This document shows positions 21,881-36,400 of a stretch of 64,000 nt of DNA, in pieces (position 1 is the stretch's first letter; every line of letters starts with the position of its first letter). The position numbers and the translations under genes were made by a program. The stretch comes from Holacanthus passer (lineage: Eukaryota; Chordata; Actinopteri; Pomacanthidae): assembly GCA_025331565.1 (NCBI GenBank), contig JAFREQ010000130.1, positions 873,001-937,000 of the forward strand. The letters run 5' to 3'. The notes below the pieces were generated by a model. The model was not told the origin of the DNA. It made no database searches and saw only the letters and a program-made list of their open reading frames with translations.

Positions 21881-24400
21881 TGACTGTAATTTTTTACAGT
21901 GTTTTTAGGATGAGTCTGGTAAAATGTTATATTTTTCTTATTGTCAGCAAACGTCTGCGTTGTTGAGCTCTGTTGTCCAAAAACTATGTAACTGTATCAA
22001 CTAATGTTTAACAATCTGCTGCTTTTTTACTTTTTCAGAAAGAAACTTCCCATTTATGACCAAAATTAAACTTTTTATTTATGACCTGTTTTTTCTTCAG
22101 TAGCAACCAAAGGGCTGGATCTGTGAAATGACAGGGGACTGATGCACTGTGGGTTTTGCTCTTTAAGCAGAAGCAGAATTTGCTGACAATAAGACAATTA
22201 TAGAAAAGCTTTATATACTGTTTGAAGAGTTATCATAGTTTTATATTTAATAAAAATATATTTTGACCAAAAACTTTGGTTCCAAGAAAAACAAAGGTCT
22301 TTATTCACAGAACAGTTTCACCTCGGCAACTGACAGCTTTTTTATTATTCATTGAACATTCGGTTATTATTTTTTCATTATTTGAATTAATTATTTTTGA
22401 TTATTAAAAAATTGCTCGTTTTGTCCAACCTACATTACAAACCTTCCAATTTTCAATTCACGATGATATAAAACAAATGAAAATATAGCAAATCCTTTAG
22501 AAGCTAAAAGCTGCACTTTTGCCCTTTAAACACTGTTATTCTGTCGTTTTCTTCCTGTCAGCAGCTCCATGACGAGACCAAAACAAACTGTGTCAGCTCG
22601 TCTCTCATTACTTTCCAGCTTCCCCACCCACTGTGGTGAAACTTTGAAAAATGGGTCACAGATATTTCTTTTTATTTTTAAAAATGGCTCCTAAAACAGC
22701 TGTTTCCTTAATGGAGGAGGAAATGATGCATTTGTTGGGGACTATTTTCAGCTGTGGATGAACACGCGCGTGCTGCTGTACTGAGTGTTTTTAATGGTTT
22801 TGGACACAGTGGAGCTCTTGGAAATGGGATTTGGATTCAACACTCGTTAGAAGGATCAGTCATCGTTCGACTCGGTCGTCACATGTTTGTTTGACGATGA
22901 GAAAAACATACAACATAACCGACCTCGTCCTTTAAACTCCATCCAGAATCAGGCCTCACCTTCGCAGTCTGGAAACAGTCATGTCAGCTCATTAAACACA
23001 GTTAATCTCTTCATTCATCAATAGTGGCCATTTCCATGAAACATGCCGTCTGTAATCTATCATACTGTCGTGTAATTGGGAGCATGTCTTCTTCGTCCTC
23101 CTCCGTTTCCTCGCTGACGTCAGCCCTTTGTTTTGCTCTGAGATCACAGCGGGCCGTGGATAGCATCTCAGGGAAACCCTCTCTATAGGAACGGTAGGCT
23201 TGATTCAATTAGGGCCCTAACTTGTGTCAGATGCTTCGGTCTGGAAACGAGCTCGTTTCCTCGGGCTCCTTCCTGAACCCGAGTCCGTTATCTGCTCGCA
23301 TGGTAACACGGAGGCTTTGATCCTGAAGTGATCGTGGCGACGTTGCTGGACGTGATGATGATCCCGATCCTGCACCGAGGTGTTTCGCATGCATTCACCG
23401 CGTCGTCATTATTTTATGATATGATGAATAATTCTATGTTCATCTCTGTCTGCAGCGGGTGAAGATAAAGGAAGCTGAATTTTGGGGTTGTGCTTCAGGG
23501 GGTCTTTTCGTGCCTTGTTTGTGGATGACCCTTAAATAATGAGAGTGCTGCATCATGCAAATGCAACACAGCGAAAAGATTGTTGTTGCACTTCCATACA
23601 ACTGCAATCAGTTGTTTCCCAAAAGTCCCAGAACCAAACATTAAAACCAGGTCAGAGCGTGAGCCGCCATCACGTCACTCGTGATTCTGCCGACGTTCCT
23701 GAGGAAGCTGTCGTCACCTGAACGTCTCCCGTTCACTCAAACACTCGTGCAAATGTTTGGGTGATGAAACGATCTCACCGTAGTTTGCATTATAGCTTCT
23801 ACCAACACGTGATCTCTCCACGACTCTGACCAAGTAGTTTTAGTTGACTTGACTGCGTCAGAAACATTTAATAAGCTAATTGCGTTTGTTACAGTCATGA
23901 GTCGCTTTGGACGACATCGGCCGAGTGACATTTGTTGTTTAGGTACGAGGGCGTGTTTGTGAGGAGGCAGCTGGACGACTTTTACCAACACTGAATCAGA
24001 GAAGACGTGACAATGAAAAGTGAATTAATGAAACTTTTTGTGAAAGACTGAGCAGATGAAGTCAAGTTATAAAAGCTGTTTGTGTGGTATCATTCTCACT
24101 GACCATCCTTTAGTTAGAGGCTTTAGTTTGTTTCCATTTTGACCAGATTTTCTTCCGTCAGCAACTTGAAACACAGGCTCTGTGGCTCCAAACACTCCAC
24201 ATCCAGTGACATGATTTCTTCCTCTGCCTCTGATAAACATCCCTGTAACTAAACCTCCAATATTCTCTCCTGCATCCATCATCTTTTTTTCCTTCCTGTT
24301 ATCTCCGTTTCTCTGCACCGCAGCGATCATCACAACCAGAGACCGATGCTCCTGCACCCAGGCCGGCATGCATGTGTACCGGTGTGTGTTTGTGTGTATG

Positions 24401-24403
<3 letters not shown>

Positions 24404-24442
<39 letters not shown>
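24404..24442 (+). repeat. (AG)n microsatellite
   Basis: An uninterrupted AG run of about 19 units. Confidence 0.95.
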
Positions 24443-24446
<4 letters not shown>

Positions 24447-24573
24447 TCCTGCAGACCAGATCCATCAACAGCTCCAATGGGTTTGACCCTCTCAGGTTAA
24501 CCGCAGCCATTAATATAAGAGCTTCCCTCCCCTGCCTCCCTGCTTCCCGCACTACCTCACATGGGGGAGGACA

Positions 24574-24574
<1 letters not shown>

Positions 24575-24607
<33 letters not shown>
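24575..24607 (+). repeat. (CA)n microsatellite
   Basis: An uninterrupted run of about 16 CA units, 130 bp from the neighbouring AG repeat. Confidence 0.95.
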
Positions 24608-24609
<2 letters not shown>

Positions 24610-26112
24610 GCTGTTGACATGAAGAAATAGAGCCAGATCAAACGCTGTGGCGGCTGAGAAATGGAGCCGGCGGTCACGTATGTTCCACAGCGGAGATCTA
24701 CACTTGCTGTCTGCCCACTGTTGTTATTCCAATCACTCAACATGGATGTTGTGCTTCTTCTCCTCCTCTGGAATGGATGGAGCAGCTCACCACCGGAGGA
24801 CAGTTATTTCTCATGAGCCTCTCTTTGGCTCCGTGTCCTACTCTCTGACCCGTCTGCGCTTCTTAACGTCAGACTTTCTTCGTGAATTCAGGATGTGCTC
24901 GTCCTTCTGTTCACATACAGCTGATTCTATGGAGGATTCTATGTTAAACATTTATTAATTCATATTGTTAAAACAAATGAAAGTCAGAAATGAGGACCTG
25001 ATCTTCTGTAAGCAGAAACAATGAAATCAGAATAAGTCAGCAGCAGGCCGACCTCGTGTGTTCAGTTATTAGTTCTGTCTTTCACATAGTGACTGAATTA
25101 AAGGACTTTTGTAGTATTGAAAACTTTTATTAATGCAATCTGAACACGAAGAGCCGTTTGTATTTAATGTAAATGAACAAAGGACGACTCTGATTTAAAT
25201 ATCTATGTATTTATGCGGCTCTGCCCTGTGACTGTGGCCGAGCAGAGGAGCGGACAAGTTTCTTATTCCCACCTCTGGAAGTCTGCACTGAAATATTTGC
25301 AAACCCAAATAATAAAGTCCAAAGATCCAGATAGTTTGGCCCTTACGCCCTCTAGTGGTTCGCTGTGGTGCAGGTACGTTGATGCATGTTACTGAAATCA
25401 ATCAGTGTGTGAAGGCAGAATAAAATCCACAGGCCTCAGAACAAACACAGCCAAAACTTTTCACTTCTCACCTGATGCATTCTTCAAAGTACAGCAGGTT
25501 TCATCACACAAACAAAACCCACACAAATCATAATATCTCAAATCTTAATGTTCAGTCTCATCTACGTTTCATCGATTTAATGTTTATGCTTTTCTATATT
25601 AGTTCTGTTTTTTTAGCCACAAGTTGCTCGTCACATTCAGCAACTCTCATCACTACAAATCCCACCTTTAAAAAAGGCCGTGTGACACATGTTTGCAGGC
25701 GCATGTATTTTCTCAAACCATTTGTTAAAACAAAAAATCACCTTGTTTCAAATCTGCTCACAATAACAAGATTTTTCTCATATTTATAAGATATTTCATC
25801 ATTATTATGAAACCTTCATTCTTTTGTGCAGTTAGTGTTATGAGAAATTTCCTCTCCTACTTTCTTATTTATTTTATTGCTCACATTTAAAATATGTATC
25901 CACAGTGTCAGTGGGTACATCTAAGTGTAAGTATAAGTGATGTATTATCAGATTATTTAACTTAATAAACAATGACACAGCATCAGTGTGTTTGGTCCAA
26001 GTTAATGTTAAGTAAACGTAGACGTTAAGACGTCTTAATATTAAAAGTTCTGCTTTCTCACAGCTATTTCTCGAGGTCATGAAAACATTATTTATCTCTT
26101 TGCTGCTGCACG

Positions 26113-26163
26113 CTGGAAATGTCCCTGTCGTGGGACTGATAAAGAAATATTTGATCTTATACT
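26113..26163 (+). repeat. 3' tail of a fish LINE/SINE, plus orientation
   Basis: GGAAATGTCCC, then GTGGGACTGATAAAG and GATCTTAT, resembles the reverse complement of the tail at 10731-10780. It looks like the degraded 3' end of one abundant retroposon family. No body is recognisable upstream. Confidence 0.45.
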
Positions 26164-27149
26164 CACCAAACTACAAAGTGACAAGCTGACGTGTTTATTC
26201 AAATGATACAAACCGTCCTAATGTTTAAAAAAATCCCACCTTTGCCGTTGCATTGTTTGCAAGTTGAATGCACAGAAACTTCCTGAGTCTGAAAGTGAAG
26301 TCAGGTGAAGGAAATATTTAAAACCACCATCAGCTGCCAGTGGCTCAACCCTCGTCCCAGTTTTGTGTTTCCTTTTTTTCCACCATGTCCTGTTGTTCTG
26401 ACATCGTTGTCAAAGTCTCTCCAAATCTACAAGTGCCTAATATCTCTGAGGAATCAGGGTGTGCAGCCAAAAAGGCCTTTCAGGAAGGTCCCTCATCGTC
26501 AGCGCAGGGAGGAAGCGGTCCACACCAGGCCCGAGGCGGCTCGCAAGAGGCCATTAGAGGCCTGCGGCAGGATGCCTCACAAATCCAATTAGGAAGAGCT
26601 GGGACTGGATGTGGACTCTCTGCTGCTACCTGTCAGTCAGAGCCAGTGTCCAGTTACCACAGTGGAATCTAAATGTGTGTGTGTCGGAGCTGGGTTCGTG
26701 TGTCTGTCTGGAGTGTGTTGATGTGCATCATGTGTTTGTGTGTGAGCAGTATATTGTTATGCATGTGTCGCGGTGGGAAAGCTGCCGGCCGGGTCCCTCG
26801 GTAAATGTAGTCCAATCCACCGTGACCGACGCAGAATCTAACTATGACCTCATCGCTGATGTCATCTCCCCGCTGTGCGTGAGGTTTGACTGACATCACT
26901 TGGACGCCGCTGCCACTCGATCATGAAGTCAGACGCCGACTGCTGCTACAGTATCATTAAGCTATTAACGATGTGACAGCATCGTTTGACTCAATTTTGC
27001 TCTAAGTGCTTACAGCAGAACTTCTCACATGTCAGTCAAACTGTGTTTTGGTTCTTTAAGGGCGTGAAGTTGAAGTTTGACTTTGTGTGGGTGGAGCTCT
27101 GATGGTACATGCTATACATGTAGTAGGCCCATGTATTAATCTCCTTTCT

Positions 27150-27425
27150 ACAACCATGTGTTCACAAAGTGTTGAACCTCTCTCCATCCTCTCTGTGAAC
27201 GACTGAGTCTTTCCAGGATGAACCTTTCAGACCCAATCATGATCCTATCACCTGTTACCAATCAACCTGTTTACCTGTGGAAGGATCCAAACAGGTGTTT
27301 TTGGATCAGTCCACAACTTTCACAGTCTTTTGTTGCTCCTGTCCAATTTGTTTGAAACTTGTTGCTGCATCAAATTCAGAAGAAGCAGATATTTACAAGA
27401 ATCACTGAAGCTGATGACGTAATAC
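27150..27425 (-). repeat. High-copy fish dispersed repeat, copy A
   Basis: This shares long near-identical blocks with copy B at 36695-36930, for example CTTTCCAGGATGAACCTTTC, CCAATCATGATCCTATCACC and GTGGAAGGATCCAAACAGGT. I recognise it as part of an abundant fish repeat, probably a non-autonomous DNA transposon. Strand is arbitrary and the ends are not resolved. Confidence 0.7.
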
Positions 27426-30400
27426 ACAAGTATGTGTCTCCAGTATATATAAATGCAAAGCAACTTCTTCATCATGAAAGACTTATTCGACACCAGGGGT
27501 GAAATTTTCCTACAATTTCATGCACAAAGTCATGCTCAGTTTAGTCAGGGAGCAGCAGCCAGCTTTGATTTCATATTTTGTGGCTGTGGGAGCATGATGC
27601 ACCGAGGCTGAACATGGAAATGTGGAAAAATCTTTTATTAGTCATTAATAATGAGAACGGCAGACTGGTATCAAACAATGGCTCCTCTCATGTCCTTTAA
27701 AAGTGATGGTCTCCCCATTAAGTACTGACAGTTTGGTAGAGCTGAGAATCTCTAAGAGCTTTTCCCAGAAGGAAACTCCCACAAGTGGTCAAAAGAAATT
27801 CTCATCAAATCATAATTCATCATTACATGCTTTGGTGATGTCACTTTGAGGGATTGGTCCGTTGCTATTTTTCGATGCCCGTTTCTCTCATTGCAGTTGA
27901 AGTGGATCTGTAATCAAGCCGTGCTGATGGAAAGTGAAATGCACTCACTCCTTGAAAAGAGATTTCATCCCCTCTCTCTGTCCTCATCTCTCACTTCCTC
28001 TCTGCGAGCTGCAGACGGTTCTGGATATCGAGGCTCTGTGGGTTGGTCAGTGACCTGAGGCCCCATCTTGGTGTAAGATCTAAGGAAATATGTCGTATGT
28101 AGAGGCGACTTGATGCATTCAGCCTTTAACTGGAGCACTCGCACAGTGAGTCATCGATCCGTCGAGCAGCGTCGCGTCGGCTCTGACAGATGCTTCACTC
28201 ATGAATATTCTGATCAGCCAACGATCAGGAACAAACCAACACTCGTGTGACGACACTAACGTGACGGTCAGTTCGATCTGGCCTGTGGACCGACAGGCTT
28301 GGTTTTCAGTAACTATTATTCAGACTGTGGTAACATCGCTGCTCATTTCTAAAGAGGAGGTCTGTCAAGTTAAGTCTTATAGATTTTATTCTGAGAACGA
28401 CGCCTTCTCGATGAGTTTAGTGTCTCTGGAAGAACAGAACTCACCGTCCACATAGATCCTCTCTTGTTGTCTTTCGTGCTGTTCTGCCCTGAAGCTCAGG
28501 GAGAAAGTAAAAATCACTGTGGACGAGCGTTACCCAGAGATTCTGTCAATGGAGGAGGGGGCCTTTATTTGAGACAAACAGCCTTTAAGCATTTACTGTA
28601 TTAAAAAACATCTGGTGTCTGACTTAAATTTTGATGGTTGAAGTCAAACTAAAAATAGGGAAAAGACCCATTTCTTCCATTTCAGATTTGAAGCTGTTGT
28701 ACAAGAGGTGTAATTGAAAATCTGTGACTGGGGAGGATTTATGAAACTCGAGCAGTGTGATGGGTTTTCCACCTTGACTTTAAGGCGTAATGATACTGAA
28801 ACTTCACAATTATGAGTTTTTTGGTTTCAACTTTAAACAAAACAAATTCACATAATTTCCACTTTTGGATGAACAATTTATCATTTCCTTCTTTGATGAA
28901 TGGTGAAATATCTTCAACACCTCATCCAGTGAGTAATTCATATAATCTTGACAAACTCTTGTGTCTGTAACTGTGAAGAACAAATCCCTCATTGCAGGTT
29001 GACGCCTGCTGCCAAAACATGATTGCAACTTCATTTGCAATTTGTACAAACCGACGATATTGTTTCCTTTGACATTTATCTAAATTGAGTTTTACGTACA
29101 TTTTTAGAGCATGAACTCATTTTCCTGAGAGAATTTGATTCCCTGTTTATATGTAAATGTCACTGACATAACTGAATACACATAATGTGTTTTCCTGGCT
29201 GTAACTCAGTACTGTGTAGGAGACAGTTTTGTGTTTTATCATCAAGTGCATTTTCATTGTCAGCATTTCTTCTGGACAAATGAGGCAAAGCTGTGACCTC
29301 TCAGCCAGGATTATTGGATCTTGCAGCTTGACTCGCTTTCTCAGGAGAAAGGCACTGAACTGCCTCCCAGCAGCTCATGTTCCTTTCTGTCTTTGTCGGC
29401 ATTTAAAGGTTTAAAGGACTCACGCTGTTCAGAGGTGATAAAGACTCAGCCCGGCCGTGCCCGGTGTCCTCGGCCTGCAGTCGGGCTCGAGAGTCCCAGC
29501 AGGGTGGAGCTGAGCTGGGGAGGAGATTAGGACTGAGGGATCTGGGATCTGCCCGGGAACAGATGAGTCGTTACAGCTGGTGTCGGTGCCGTTTATCTGG
29601 AAACGCTCGCTGATATCTGTGAGTCTGAATACGCTAACATCAGCCGAATTCGATTTCAAAATTATAATGACCTTTATAATTTAACTGGTAAGATGTTGTG
29701 AAGAATCATATGGAAATACAAGCTTTAATAACCTTTAATAACATAATGATATTGATTGCAGTTCCCTAATGATCTGCATTTAATGTTGTTAGTGGTCTGC
29801 AGAGTTTGATTTTAAGTTCCTCATTTACAAATGTTTGTGTGAACAAGTAAATGAGTTTTTAACACTTTCAAAATCAGTGGTTAAAACTATTTTGGCTCAC
29901 GTCTTTAAAAGTTCGGTTTATATCTGAACATGATAACTTTTCTAGTGAGAAACAAATAAAATGTGATTCAGTTCAGGAGCAATTCAAAGAACAAAAGCAC
30001 ATTATTTTGCATTGAAATGTGTCAGAAATCTTTTTTTTTTTTGTCCTGAAGCCACAGAAGGTGTCGCATCCACTTCAAGAGAAAACCATCAGAGAGCGAG
30101 TCCATAAAAGCAGACCTGCACAGAGAGAGACGGCATTCATCGAGCTGTGATCCAGCTGCCTCCACACAGATCAGCGAGGGAGACCCATATATCTGACATG
30201 ACTGTGTTTGCTTTACACCTCCAGGTAGTTCTTATGCACCATGAATATACACGGGACCACATGCACATTGGCTGAGGGGGGTGGATCCTGGGATAAAAGT
30301 AAGTAAAGTTGTCAACTTGCTTTTAAAATAAGAACATGTTGAATTCAGTGTGATGTGTTCCTGCATGAGTCCACTAGGTGGCAGCACAGGACCAGGGCCA

Positions 30401-33400
30401 TTTGCCTCACACACAGTCCAACCTGCCCAGTTTTCTATTCTGGTGATTAGTTTAGTGTTTTGATCCTTGTACCAGTTGAAATTTGTGTTGAGGGAACTCT
30501 TTACGTTTTAGAACAAGAGATGCTTTTCCCAGTTTGATGCAGAAGAAGTTGACTGACCTCAGCTTCAATCTGACACCTTTGACATGAACTGGATCGACCA
30601 TCAGCGGCCGACCTGTCGATGGGAGCGAACCCCCCTCTTCTGTCACCACCTTCATGATGTGGTGACAAAGTTGAGACAAGCGAGTGTTTCTGAAGACTTT
30701 CTACAGAGGAATGTGAATCACAATGGAAACGTGCTCGACACTTTACGCCATCTGCTGGTTGAAGTGCGACACAGTCTTGAGGAAAAGTCCCATTTTTACA
30801 ACTTAACTCAGTGTTTTTTTTAATTCACAGCTTCACATTCACACAACACAATCAAAAGCTAGTCTCAGCGTCCACAGACACACGGTGATCTTTACTGACC
30901 AGCGGCGAGAGAGACGCCACACAACGAAGGTGATAATTAACAATTAACACTCCATTATTGACACCAAAGGGATCCCTGCTCTTATTCTGATGTGAGGATT
31001 TATGGAGAAATCAGAAGACAGTCAGGCATCACACTCAAACTTTTACACCTCTTATTCCAAAACCATGGGCTTTAATCTGCTGCCTCCACTCGTCTCTGAA
31101 AGCTGTCCACAAGATTGAGGCTGCAGGAACTTACTCACATCCCAAAGCTGTTGGATGAGGTCGAGGTCAGGCCTCCGGCTAAGACAGATCTTCAACACCA
31201 AACTGGGAAAAGTGTTTCGCAGCATTTTAGCAAGGCCTTGATATAATGGACATTTATTTATATGTTAAAGTCCTGCACTCCAGATTTAAATGTATGGATG
31301 TATGTGATTCTGTATTTTATTGTTGGATTCTTACTGCAGAGGGATTCTTTCGATTTGCTGTATGAATTTAGGACCTTCAGTGAATTAATTACTAAAGCTT
31401 TTTCTGTGTCATATTCAGAGTGAGATTTACTTTCTTTAAAGCCAGAAAACTCGAAGTAAATCCGAGAACACGAGAGGTAGAAACATCAGTGGAGATTCTT
31501 TCGTGATGAATTGGTCCTGTAACTTTGATGTGAGATGCGTCAGTTGAATTTCAGGACGGACGCGACGTGGCCGCCGTCCTCTCTCCCCCGTCAGAGTGAT
31601 ATTTCTCTTAAAGCGCAGCACAAGTGGCTCTAAAGCCACTTAAAGACAATGGGGGTGGCACCAGGTGGGACGGAGCGCCGCACTCTCTCACCTTTTTCAT
31701 CAGCGGAGATGGAAGATGGCAGGCGTTACGATGGAGCACTTAGCCTGCGGAAACCGAAGCATAAAAGGAAAGATGAATGCACTTCGTGCCCGACACTTGG
31801 AGACGAGGGAGAGTGGCACTGATGGCCGGGTGGTGTAAAAGGCGGAGGTGGTATTGATCAGCCATGTTGTTTTTATGCACATGCGTCAACACTGCTGAAC
31901 CTGTCGCTCTGCCTTCGAGAGGCAGCTCCTACAACAGCAGATAGAAAACCATGAATCATAAGCTACAGCCTCCGTCAGCCAAAGTGAGCAGTTACAGAGG
32001 ACTTTGGACTGTTCGACGGGACTCTCAAGCACCATCTTCAAAACATCAGTGAGGAAACCTTTGGAAGAAAGACGTTCATACCTCAAGTTGAGTTACAAAG
32101 ACGAGAATGTTGAGGAGCCGTGAAGCTGTTTTCGAGGCTGTTTTTCCCTTCAGTCATCATCTGTATAAACTCACTGCTCCGACGACGAGCTGAGCTGATG
32201 TGGTCAACTGTGAAACATCTGAAGTCACGTTAAAGCTGCACTAATCAGTGTTTTTTCTATTAACAAAATGCTCATGTTTCTGTGTCTGCTGTAATGTGCC
32301 GATGTCGTGTTTGTTTTGGTCAAAGACACTGAAGCAGCTTTAAATAAGAGCAAAGAAGACAGATACACGTTGATACTTAAGACGAAATGATTAAACTGTC
32401 TGTGCAATATCATATGTCACATGTTCATTCAGGTAGAACTAACTCCATCGTCACCCCAAGAGGTCGTCCTCTTTAAAATTCCTTAAAATGTTGAATGAGA
32501 TATGAAGTAAGAAAGGGGCCCCGGGGTCGAATGGTCCGACTGAGATGAGAATTAGGTCTCGATTAGTGTGAAACTTTGATCACTCTGAGGAGAGAAAACC
32601 ACTTCTTCCTCATCCTGCCTCGTTAAACGTGTGAATTTGTCGCCTTGCGTGAAGCCATCACTCGCAGCTTCACACACACACTGGACACACTCTCAGGTTG
32701 TAGTGGATATGATTCATGTGTTTATTTTCACTATCTCATCCTGATTCATTTAAATGCTAATGTAGACATTTATTTTTAAAGGGTTTGGTTAATTAGCATG
32801 AATAAAGAAGTCTAATGATGAGACGAGTTAACGGCCTCCGTGCACGTTCATCGTTCATCGACAGTTGTTCTTTACAACAGGAGGCGTCGCTCCGTTAAAG
32901 CAGCTGCATCTTTCTGAGTCTGAGGATGAGAAACCCTGAACTCAGTTACGGAGATAAAGCTTTTAAGTTGCAGGTCTCATTCAGGAGAAAATGAAGGATT
33001 TAAAAGCAATAAATCTGCAGCAGGAAACAGTGTAAAGAAGAGCTGAGACTGAAGCCGCCGATCTTCTCCAGCACTTTGTGCTTCTCTAATGCAAACAGTC
33101 ACACATCAAACATCATTAACACTTGGACATTTATGTCACTGCGGTTTCAAATACACTTGTGAAAAAGGAAAGTAAGGATCAACCCATTATCAGGACAAAC
33201 ACTTTTGAGCTCCATGTGTTTAAATCATATAATACAGCTTTAAGTAACTGGAGGAATCAAATCAGAAAATGACCCAAACACCAAACCTGTTGGCTGGATG
33301 TGCTGAGCTCTGGATTTGAACTAACTCTGCCTCAGGTTCGGTTTAACTCTGGAACTGAGATGATTTTGGCATTAGGTCAAACTTGTTGTCAAAATGTTGG

Positions 33401-36400
33401 CCCCTAAATTTGGCAGCGTGTGCAAACCAGTTCTCGTTCCCTGTGGGTCAATCTGTGAATGTAGATCCAGGCTGCTGTCGGTCAGATGATGGACGTCTGG
33501 GGGTCTGATTCAAAGCAACATCTGATGATAAACATGAAGACGAATTTTTTCTTCAATACATAGATGGAGTACGACAAAAAAAGTTTCCTAGATTTCCTTT
33601 GTGCAGGCAGCCAACAGTGAAGGGAACACAGATTACATAAGATGAAGATCTAGGAAACTGACAAACGGAGCTGTGACATATCTGACTGAACCACTTTGGC
33701 ATCGTCTTATATCGCTTCTGTTCTTTTGAAGGAAATTTCACGCTTGTAGCGGCGACGTACAGCGAAATAGGTTAAGATGAATCATCTGTGTACGTTTCTC
33801 GGATGAGCGGCTCCTTCAGAATTGCGTCTTCAGCTCAGATGAACATTACCGAGCTCGGGAGAAGAATAAAAATAACTCGAAGCACAATGATGTGATCGAG
33901 GCAAATACTCGATGAATGTTCAAATGAAAAGTCAGAAGTGTCCCCCCAGTATTTTGTGTCTGATGGACAGACGGACAAGTGTCAGTCCACAGCAGTGCTG
34001 ACTGATTGATTAGCTAATAGACAGAAAAATGACAACAGTTGTGATAATCGATTGATAGTTTAAATCATGTATCAACTGTGACTTTCAGTTGAACACCTCG
34101 AGTGTAGATTTTGGACTGTTCGTAGGACAAAACAAACCATGTAGGATCTCACTGAGCTCTGTTTGTCCACATTTTACAGACCAAGTTATTAACAAATAAA
34201 CCAACAGATGAAGAGGCTGAAGTTCCCACCAGCGAAACAACAGAGCCGGTTGTTTCTTGTTCATCTTGTGATCGTGTTAATAAAGACTGTCCTGTTTCAG
34301 ACAGGTGACAGATGATGCATTTTGTCATGTTGATATAAGGACTTGTCCTGTTGTGGGGGACGGACCGAAGCGGCACTTTGCACCTGTGTGGAGAACGAGC
34401 TTAGCCCACACTTTATTCTGTGGTGTCAGGACGTCACCTCATCGTCCCGTATGGACGCTAACACGACTGCAGCTCCTGCAACAGGAAGTGAAGTGTTTCT
34501 CCTCGGGGCTGGATCTTATGACGCACAACAAAAGTCTACATCCCTTATTATGTTTACCTGGATGCTCCGATCACGTTGCAGGAGAAAATGCTTCACACGG
34601 TGGAATCAGGTTTTGTCTGACGGGCGTCTCTTTATGTCGAGCTGCTCATGATACCGAAGCCTGTTTCCATCATGTGACACCAAACTTATTCTGCTCAATC
34701 AACGACAGCTTAATCAAAGTGAACAGACGGCAGGAACAGTGACGGTCGACTAGTTCGATGATTCATGAACACGAATGAAATTAAAGCGGCTTCTGGAAGT
34801 TTGTAGCATAACAAGTGTCATTTTTCTTTAAACTAATAAAGGCAGCAGTCGCGTCCGGCGAGGAGGAAGTTTGAGCTCTCATGGCATCGTATTCTGTTTC
34901 AAGCTCGGGCAGAAGGACGGATCCGTTTTCCCTGTTGGACCCGCGACAAATATAATATAAATTAGTTTGTACCATGTGACAGTACATTCATCATAAATGA
35001 TTACCAACTTATTTTCTACCTAATGCTACAGATGAAAAACTGATATCACTTGTTGAATCTGACTTATTAGAGTTAAATATCGTGTCCACTCTTCTTCACT
35101 AAAGCCCATTTACTGTAATCCAGCACACAATTACCCCAAACAAATCAGTTCGAGCGTGAACTGCCCCAGACCATTTTTCAGACAGAACAACAAAAGCAAT
35201 TTCAAATTTTCATGAGCAGAGAAGATTGAATAATGTGTTTATCAGGCACATTATTAACTTCTAAACTCCTGATTTTAAATGCTAAATTTTCCCGTCGTTT
35301 AAATTGCCCTCGTGAGCCGCCGGTGATTCGCTCAAGACGCTGCGGTGGATTATCATTTTAAAGGCTTCTGCTGCACAAAGATTATTTGTTGAATGCGGTT
35401 CAAATGTGCCGATCCGTGCCAGGCCTGCCGGGCCCCAGCTGGAGCGCCGGCCTCCAGAGGATCCTCCTCTGCGTCGACCCACGGCGGCAGAAAGCAGCCC
35501 ATTAAGATTCAACGTGAGATTCACGGAGCAGACCGGTCAGCTCCTCCAACGTCAGCGCTTTATTGATCATTAGCAATGCTGTAGTATAAAGGGGGAAGAA
35601 AATGTGGATGGAGTTTGAGATTCATTCACGTCTTCTTTATTATGGTTATGGCAAAGAAAGCATCGTCCCTCAGGCTTAGTTTTCCTGCACTTCACAGTTT
35701 TTTTTAGTCTATTAAAACAATATAGTTCTTCACACACGTCAGTTATTAACAGAGCAACTATAAGTTTGTTCATGTTGGAAGGAGGAAGTAAAAATCCAGC
35801 TGTAATATAAGAATGAGAATGAATTTCCCACATGCAGCATCATTTGGTCTCTTGGACGAAATGAAAAGGTTTCGTTCCCATGATTCGTGGCAGAGAAGCC
35901 TGGCTTTTATTTACCTTTACCTTCTGTATTAAAGACCGTTGGGATTAAGGTGTCGAGGTGAATCTTAAGTTGAGACAAGCAGCAAAACATGAGAACAATA
36001 TGGTTTCATGAGCAACGTCAAGCTGCCCATCGACTCTCCATGATACAACACCAGACTGAACTTTGATATCTGATCCAATGTGGGGGATGTTCCACAGTCT
36101 ATAGAGCATTAAACCCAAAATGAAGCTTTAATCCAAGATGTTTTGTTGTAGTGGAGGAGCAGAGATGAGCCTGTGGGCAAGTTCAGGCAATTATGGGGTA
36201 TTTATGGTATTTATGGGGTAAAGTGGTTCTGTGGCCCCGAGGCAAGATAAACTGGCTCCATCTCATTCTGGGATTTACGTTCTTATTAAAAGACAATTAA
36301 AGATAAACACATTAAGCTCGTGCGGTACTTTCTAACGTTACACAGCGGATTACATTACAAACAGAGCGGCCGAGGAAATGAGAGAAGGACTCGATCAAAA

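Larger units (their letters stand above)
21881..27149. other. Downstream ALX1 flank, no gene seen
   Basis: Noncoding sequence with AT-rich parts (22240-22440), a single-copy stretch at 23000-23230, GA and CA microsatellites near 24.4-24.6 kb, and a retroposon tail at 26113. A second single-copy stretch lies at 26440-26620, where an ATTAG..CAATTA-type cluster sits in an otherwise unremarkable open frame. Confidence 0.4.

Noticed and set aside
24067..24606. 179-codon minus-strand frame
   Set aside because: Built largely from translation of the CA and GA microsatellites (VCVCV and LSLSL runs).
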